Source of the DNA: Bradyrhizobium sp. 132
GTDB taxonomy: Bacteria; Pseudomonadota; Alphaproteobacteria; Rhizobiales; Xanthobacteraceae
Length of the DNA: 64,000 nucleotides
Assembly (NCBI RefSeq): GCF_023074185.1
Contig: NZ_JADPKY010000024.1
Span: 1 to 64,000, forward strand
Reading direction: 5' to 3'
Below, in pieces: positions 59,412 to 64,000 of this stretch. The translations under genes and the position numbers were made by a program. The notes beneath the pieces are model-generated. The model was given only the letters and a program-made list of their open reading frames with translations. It was not told where the DNA came from and did no database searches. Each line of letters begins with the position of its first letter. Position 1 is the first letter of the stretch.

Positions 59412-60554
59412 TCAGATGTGGTAGGTCTTCAGCGGCGGGATGCCGTTGAACGCCACCGCCGAGTAGGTCGACGTATAGGCCCCGGTGCCTTCGATCAGCA
59501 GCTTGTCGCCGATCTCGAGCGTGACGGGAAGCGGATACGGGTTCTTCTCGTACAGCACGTCGGCGCTGTCGCAGGTTGGCCCAGCGAGCACGCACGGCGT
59601 CATGTCCGCACCGTCATGCGGGGTGCGGATGGCGTAGCGAATCGACTCGTCCATGGTCTCGGCGAGACCGCCGAACTTGCCGATGTCGAGATAGACCCAG
59701 CGCACCTCGTCCTCGTCGCTCTTCTTCGAGATGAGCACGACCTCGGATTCGATGATGCCGGCGTTGCCCACCATGCCGCGGCCCGGCTCGATGATGGTCT
59801 CCGGAATCTGGTTGCCGAAGTGCTTGCGCAGCGCGCGGAAGATCGAGCGGCCGTAGGTGACCACCGGCGGCACGTCCTTCAGGTACTTGGTCGGGAAACC
59901 GCCGCCCATGTTGACCATGGTCAGGTTGATGCCGCGCTCGGCGCAGTCGCGGAACACCTGCGAGGCCATCGCCAGCGCACGGTCCCACGCCTTCACCTTG
60001 CGCTGCTGCGAGCCGACATGGAAGGAGATGCCGCACGGCTCCAGGCCCAGACGCTTGGCGACGTCGAGCACGTCGACGGCCATCTCCGGGTCGCAGCCGA
60101 ACTTGCGCGACAGCGGCCATTCGGCGCCGGCGCAGTCATAGAGGATGCGGCAGAACACTTTCGCGCCGGGCGCGGCACGGCCGACCTTCTCGACCTCGGC
60201 GACGCAATCAACCGCGAACAGCCGAATGCCGAGCGCGAAGGCGCGCGCGATGTCGCGCTCCTTCTTGATCGTGTTGCCGAAGGAGATGCGGTCGGGCGTC
60301 GCACCGGCGGCCAGCGCCATCTCGATCTCGGCGACCGTCGCGGTGTCGAAGCAGGAGCCCATGGACGCCAGCAAAGCCAGCACTTCCGGCGCCGGGTTGG
60401 CCTTGACGGCATAGAACACGCGGCTGTCGGGCAGCGCCTTGGCAAAGGTCTGGTAATTGTCGCGCACGACTTCGAGGTCGACGACGAGGCACGGCTCGGT
60501 GTCGAGGCCATCCTTGCGGCGGTTGCGCAGGAATTCCTGGATACGATCGGTCAT
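59412..60554 (-). CDS. Ornithine/lysine decarboxylase, PLP fold III
   Basis: A 380-residue enzyme. PLP-binding Lys51 is in FYAVKANPAPEVL. Others are ISFGNTIKKERDIARA, GISFHVGSQQ (His stacking on PLP), VNMGGGFPTKY, EPGRGMVG and the dimer-site Cys in AGPTCDSADVLYE. It decarboxylates ornithine (and possibly lysine) to putrescine (cadaverine), the substrate for homospermidine synthase close by. A long, hairpin-rich leader precedes the gene and suggests RNA-level control. Confidence 0.95.
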   Translation of the reverse strand: MTDRIQEFLRNRRKDGLDTEPCLVVDLEVVRDNYQTFAKALPDSRVFYAVKANPAPEVLALLASMGSCFDTATVAEIEMALAAGATPDRISFGNTIKKERDIARAFALGIRLFAVDCVAEVEKVGRAAPGAKVFCRILYDCAGAEWPLSRKFGCDPEMAVDVLDVAKRLGLEPCGISFHVGSQQRKVKAWDRALAMASQVFRDCAERGINLTMVNMGGGFPTKYLKDVPPVVTYGRSIFRALRKHFGNQIPETIIEPGRGMVGNAGIIESEVVLISKKSDEDEVRWVYLDIGKFGGLAETMDESIRYAIRTPHDGADMTPCVLAGPTCDSADVLYEKNPYPLPVTLEIGDKLLIEGTGAYTSTYSAVAFNGIPPLKTYHI

Positions 60555-60870
60555 AGCACTCTCCCAAACGGCCCAGCGACGGGATCCGTTCAAAAAATGA
60601 CGTCGGATAAGAGCGCTCCGGCCAGATCGCGCGATGGAGGCGCGACGAGCCAAAGACTCACATCAGACTGTGCTGCCGTGGATTGGTTGGGAAATGTTCC
60701 CGCCCGCACACCTGGCAATGAAGGACAAGCCTTTTCAGTAGCCCGCGCCGGCGTTGGAATGCCGGTAGAGACCAAAAAAGCCCGATCCGTCGTTGCTTTA
60801 AGTCGCGTCCCCCGTTGAGAGCGGGGTGCGCCGGTTCGCCTCCGGCTGCCAGTCACGGTTGCAAAAAGTG
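60555..60870 (-). promoter_or_regulatory. Structured mRNA leader of the decarboxylase gene, speF-motif candidate
   Basis: On the minus strand at least three hairpins follow each other upstream of the gene: one in the GCCGGAGGCGAACCGGC region (about 60830-60848), CCCCG-CTCTCAA-CGGGG (about 60811-60827), and CCGGC-ATTCCAAC-GCCGG (60748-60765). A TTTTTT run lies at 60774-60779. Alphaproteobacterial ornithine decarboxylase genes are known to carry the speF leader RNA motif in this position. I cannot confirm the match without a covariance search. Confidence 0.5.
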
Positions 60871-61211
60871 AAGTCACCTTCGACAAGGCATCTCTTTGAG
60901 AGAGATGCTGGACGCTCCGGGTTTGCTCAGGCCTCGCGACCTCCGCACTTCCGAAGAGCCCCTCGGCTTCTTCACCCCTTGGCGGCTGTCCGGCCTCTTG
61001 TCCGGATACCTACCGACTGACACACGACCACAGGCACGTGCGAAATTGGGCAATCCGCAAATAGGTGTTTTGACTCTGGTTCGCAAGAGATTTTTTAGGC
61101 TGAGAACAGATTTGCCTAACATCTGCTTGCGCAGTGTTGCGCGAGCAGCGCGAAAGATGAACGCGCGTTAAGTTTTCTGCGCGCGCGTGTCCCTCGCGCG
61201 CGTGAGAAGCG
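60871..61211. other. Rest of the long gap upstream of the decarboxylase
   Basis: No supported gene. Several small hairpins occur, for example CATCTCTCTC / GAGAGATG near 60890-60908. The decarboxylase promoter should lie here, but no clear -35/-10 pair was chosen. The left end borders the stop of a small membrane protein gene. Confidence 0.4.
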
Positions 61212-61466
61212 TCAGCTGCGCTTCGTGAAGGGCTCGACGCGCTGAGCCGCGCGGATGAAGGCGGTCATCACGAACACGCCGAGCGCGAACAGCGCGGCCT
61301 GAAGGATATGTGCGCCCTGGTCGCCGAGCCCGAACAGGATCGCGAGCGCCCATCCGCCGGCAAACGCCGCGCCGAACACCTCGGCGCCGATCAGGATGGC
61401 GGCGCTGATGACAGTGATGACGCTCGGCCAGACGATCCGACGGGAAGACGAGGAAGGCGCGTTCAT
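61212..61466 (-). CDS. Small membrane protein, 84 aa
   Basis: After a polar start (MNAPSSSSRRIVWPS) there are two spans (VITVISAAILIGAEVFGAAF.. and HILQAALFALGVFVMTAFI), with a basic C-terminus (RAAQRVEPFTKRS). Similar short proteins occur in Bradyrhizobium. The ATG at 61466 is preferred over the frame start at 61553, which adds Pro/Cys-rich sequence. Function unknown. It is divergent from the M3 peptidase gene. Confidence 0.75.
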   Translation of the reverse strand: MNAPSSSSRRIVWPSVITVISAAILIGAEVFGAAFAGGWALAILFGLGDQGAHILQAALFALGVFVMTAFIRAAQRVEPFTKRS

Positions 61467-61604
61467 GAGCTCAGGGGTCCCTAGGCTTGGAGGGCCGCAA
61501 TCTCCTCGAAACGGCGGCCGGGAGCAAGGGCAAATGGCCCAAAAAAGCCCCATCGCGTGCTATAGCTGGCCGCAACAATTCGGGCTCGAAAATCGGGACG
61601 TGTG

Positions 61605-63686
61605 ATGTCAGAACCCCGCCAAACTACGGACTCCGAGACCAACCCGCTGCTGAAGGCCTGGGTGACGCCGTTTGCGACCCCGCCTTTCGACGAGGTCAAG
61701 CCGGAGCACTTCCTCCCGGCCTTCGAGCAGGCCTTCGCCGATCACTCCGCGGAGATCGCGGCGATCACCAATGATCCGGCCGCAGCCGACTTCGCCAACA
61801 CCGTCACGGCGCTGGAGCGCTCGGGCAAACTGCTCAGCAAGGTCGCTTCCGTCTTCTACGACCTCGTCTCGGCGCATTCCAATCCGGCCATCCTGGAGAT
61901 CGACAAAGAGGTTTCCTTGCGGATGGCGCGGCACTGGAATCCGATCATGATGAACGCCGTGCTGTTTGGCCGCATCGCCCATCTGCACGAGAACCGCGCC
62001 AATCTCGGTCTGACACCGGAACAGCTCCGCCTGCTCGAGCGCACCTACACCCGCTTCCACCGCTCGGGCGCTGGCCTCTCCGAAGAGGCCAAGACGCGGA
62101 TGGCGGAGATCAACGAGAGGCTCGCCCAGCTCGGCACCAGCTTCAGCCATCATCTGCTCGGCGACGAGCAGGAGTGGTTCATGGAGCTCGGCGAGGCCGA
62201 CCGCCAGGGCCTGCCGGAGAGTTTTGTCGCCAGCGCCAAGGCTGCGGCAGAAGAACGTGGCATGGCCGGCAAGGCCATCGTCACCCTGTCGCGCTCCTCG
62301 GTCGAACAGTTCCTGAAGAGCTCGGCCCGACGTGACCTGCGCGAGAAGGTCTACAAGGCTTTCACCGCGCGGGGCGACAACGGCAATTCCAACGATAACA
62401 ACGCGACCATCGTCGAGGTCCTGAAGCTGCGCGAGGAAAGCGCCAATCTGCTGGGCTATCCGACCTTCGCAGCCTACCGGCTCGAGGATTCCATGGCCAA
62501 GACGCCGGAAGCGGTGCGGGGCCTTCTGGAGCGGGTCTGGAAGCCGGCCAGGGCGCGCGCGCTTGCCGACCGCGACGACATGCAGGCGCTGATCACGGAA
62601 GAGGGCGGAAATTTCAAGCTCGCCTCCTGGGATTGGCGCTTCTACGCCGAAAAGCTGCGCCTTCGGCGGGCCAATTTCGACGACGCTGCGATCAAGCCGT
62701 ATCTCGCGCTCGACCACATGATCGCCGCCGCCTTCGACTGCGCCACGCGCCTGTTCGGCATCACCTTCGCCGAGCGCAAGGACGTTCCGGTCTGGCACCC
62801 GGATGTCCGGGTCTGGGAGGTGAGGGGCAAGGACGGCAAGCACAAGGCGCTATTCTATGGCGACTACTTCGCCCGGACGTCGAAACGCTCCGGCGCCTGG
62901 ATGACCTCGCTGCGCGATCAACAGAAGCTCGACGGCGAGGTCGCGCCACTGATCCTCAACATCTGCAACTTCTCCAAGGGCGCAGGCGGGGAACCCTCGC
63001 TGCTGTCGCCCGACGATGCCCGCACGCTGTTCCACGAGTTCGGCCACGCCCTGCACGGCATGCTCTCCAACGTGACCTATCCGTCGCTGTCGGGCACCTC
63101 CGTGTTCACCGACTTCGTCGAACTGCCGTCGCAGCTCTACGAGCACTGGCAGGAGCGGCCCGAGGTGCTGCAGCAATTCGCCCGCCACTACCAAACCGGC
63201 GAGCCGCTGCCGGACGATCTGCTGCAACGGTTCCTTGCCGCGCGAAAATTCAACCAGGGCTTTGCCACGGTCGAGTTCGTCTCCTCGGCGCTGGTCGATC
63301 TCGAATTCCATACCCAGCCGGCCTCCGCCGCGCAGGATGTCCGCGCCTTCGAAAAGAAGGAGCTGGAGAAGATCGGCATGCCCGAGGAGATCTCGCTGCG
63401 CCACCGGCCGACCCAGTTCGGTCACATCTTCACCGGCGATCATTATGCCGCGGGCTATTACAGCTACATGTGGTCGGAGGTGATGGACGCCGACGCCTTC
63501 GGTGCGTTCGAGGAGGCCGGCAACATCTTCGATCCTGAGGTCGCCAAGCGCCTGCACGACGACATCTACTCCTCGGGTGGATCGGTCGATCCTGAAGTTG
63601 CCTATGAGGCGTTCCGCGGCCGCCCGCCGGAGCCGGACGCGCTGCTGCGCCGCCGCGGTCTGCTCGACGACGCAAAGGTCGCCTGA
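61605..63686 (+). CDS. M3-family zinc oligopeptidase (PrlC/Dcp-like)
   Basis: A 693-residue enzyme, of normal family length. The zinc motif is HEFGHALH, with His477 and His481 as ligands and Glu478 as catalyst. The third ligand region follows in TDFVELPSQLYEHW. The N-terminal helices (NPLLKAWVTPFATPPFDEVK) match oligopeptidase A and dipeptidyl carboxypeptidase. There is no signal peptide, so it is cytoplasmic and would degrade short peptides. ATG at 61605 is used, with an overlapping GTG at 61602 possible. Its stop overlaps the next start. Confidence 0.94.
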   Translation: MSEPRQTTDSETNPLLKAWVTPFATPPFDEVKPEHFLPAFEQAFADHSAEIAAITNDPAAADFANTVTALERSGKLLSKVASVFYDLVSAHSNPAILEIDKEVSLRMARHWNPIMMNAVLFGRIAHLHENRANLGLTPEQLRLLERTYTRFHRSGAGLSEEAKTRMAEINERLAQLGTSFSHHLLGDEQEWFMELGEADRQGLPESFVASAKAAAEERGMAGKAIVTLSRSSVEQFLKSSARRDLREKVYKAFTARGDNGNSNDNNATIVEVLKLREESANLLGYPTFAAYRLEDSMAKTPEAVRGLLERVWKPARARALADRDDMQALITEEGGNFKLASWDWRFYAEKLRLRRANFDDAAIKPYLALDHMIAAAFDCATRLFGITFAERKDVPVWHPDVRVWEVRGKDGKHKALFYGDYFARTSKRSGAWMTSLRDQQKLDGEVAPLILNICNFSKGAGGEPSLLSPDDARTLFHEFGHALHGMLSNVTYPSLSGTSVFTDFVELPSQLYEHWQERPEVLQQFARHYQTGEPLPDDLLQRFLAARKFNQGFATVEFVSSALVDLEFHTQPASAAQDVRAFEKKELEKIGMPEEISLRHRPTQFGHIFTGDHYAAGYYSYMWSEVMDADAFGAFEEAGNIFDPEVAKRLHDDIYSSGGSVDPEVAYEAFRGRPPEPDALLRRRGLLDDAKVA

Positions 63687-64000
63687 TGGGCATGCGTGCC
63701 CTGTTCGGACTGCTGCTCGCCATCGCCCTGTCGCTTGCGGCAGGAACGGCGAGCGCGCATCCGCATGTCTGGATTACGGCGACGAGCGAGCTGCTCTACG
63801 CTGAGGACGGCACCATCACCGGCGTCCGCCACTCCTGGACGTTTGACGACATGTTCTCGGCCTATGCGGTGCAAGGGCTCGAGAGCAAGACCAAGGGCGC
63901 CTATACGCGCGAGGAGCTCGGGCCGCTGGCGCAGACCAATGTCGAATCGCTGAAGGAATATGCCTACTTCACCTTTGCGCGAGCCGACGGCAAGAAGGAG
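63686..64000 (+). CDS. DUF1007-family exported protein (3' end outside window)
   Basis: The visible 105 codons start MGMRALFGLLLAIALSLAAG, a signal peptide cut near ASA, followed by HPHVWITATSELLYAEDGTI..RHSWTFDDMFS, the DUF1007 pattern with an N-terminal HPH. Such proteins are periplasmic and are often encoded beside nickel/cobalt exporters of the RcnA/NicO kind, so a metal-related role is likely. The ATG shares a base with the M3 stop (TGATG). The gene runs past the window end. Confidence 0.85.
   Translation, partial: MGMRALFGLLLAIALSLAAGTASAHPHVWITATSELLYAEDGTITGVRHSWTFDDMFSAYAVQGLESKTKGAYTREELGPLAQTNVESLKEYAYFTFARADGKKE

Noticed and set aside
56900-60818. Long plus-strand frames opposite homospermidine synthase and the decarboxylase
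   Set aside because: Both genes on the minus strand have complete catalytic motifs; the opposite frames look non-coding.
1-64000. CRISPR arrays or known defence systems
   Set aside because: No regularly spaced repeats and no nuclease, methylase or toxin-antitoxin signatures were recognised on either strand.

Overview
The window is typical of a Bradyrhizobium-type alphaproteobacterium (order Hyphomicrobiales). This rests on the GC-rich coding, several small protein families that I know mainly from Bradyrhizobium and its relatives (DUF3551, DUF6894, short Lys/Ala-rich proteins), homospermidine synthase, and promoters of the EcfG general-stress type (GGAAC-N16/17-CGTT). Family names come from reading the translations; no database search was run. 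No tRNA, rRNA or CRISPR array was seen.

Bases 1-26,000 look like accessory, stress-linked DNA. The region opens with the 3' end of an IS3-family element that has cut a gene just after its start codon. It then holds many short genes separated by open space: DUF72, DUF892, a stand-alone NHEJ-type DNA ligase, SRAP, dodecin, an ABM-like protein, an H1-like basic protein, a receiver protein and a J-domain protein. Several neighbours are broken: a receiver gene with a frameshift, a gene beside the ligase with a deletion and frameshift, a substrate-binding-protein tail, and a paralogue fragment. Two large class III adenylate cyclases lie in tandem at 19-24 kb, each preceded by a copy of a ~95-bp repeat.

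Bases ~26,700-32,000 carry a compact integrated element: tyrosine integrase, HTH regulator, and a primase-polymerase/helicase fusion, followed by an AT-rich segment framed by an inverted repeat. No capsid, conjugation or obvious cargo genes are visible.

Bases 32,000-64,000 look like conserved chromosome. In order they hold htpG, an orphan RND pump, tandem DUF3551 genes, an SGNH hydrolase, an overlapping acyl-activation cluster (FATP-type ligase, ACP, second adenylate-forming enzyme, SDR), a DUF3095 gene, a MATE pump, sodB behind an EcfG promoter, and paired half-size permeases. A zinc locus follows: a Zur-like palindrome over a -10 box, a His-rich membrane protein, ZnuC/ZnuB/ZnuA-type transporter genes, a CobW GTPase and a cytoplasmic WD40 protein. 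After it come MgtC, a polyamine group (homospermidine synthase, RidA, ornithine/lysine decarboxylase with a structured leader), an M3 oligopeptidase and a DUF1007 gene cut by the window end.

The most interesting parts are the zinc locus, the minimal replicon-like element, and the signs of an EcfG stress regulon spread through the window.
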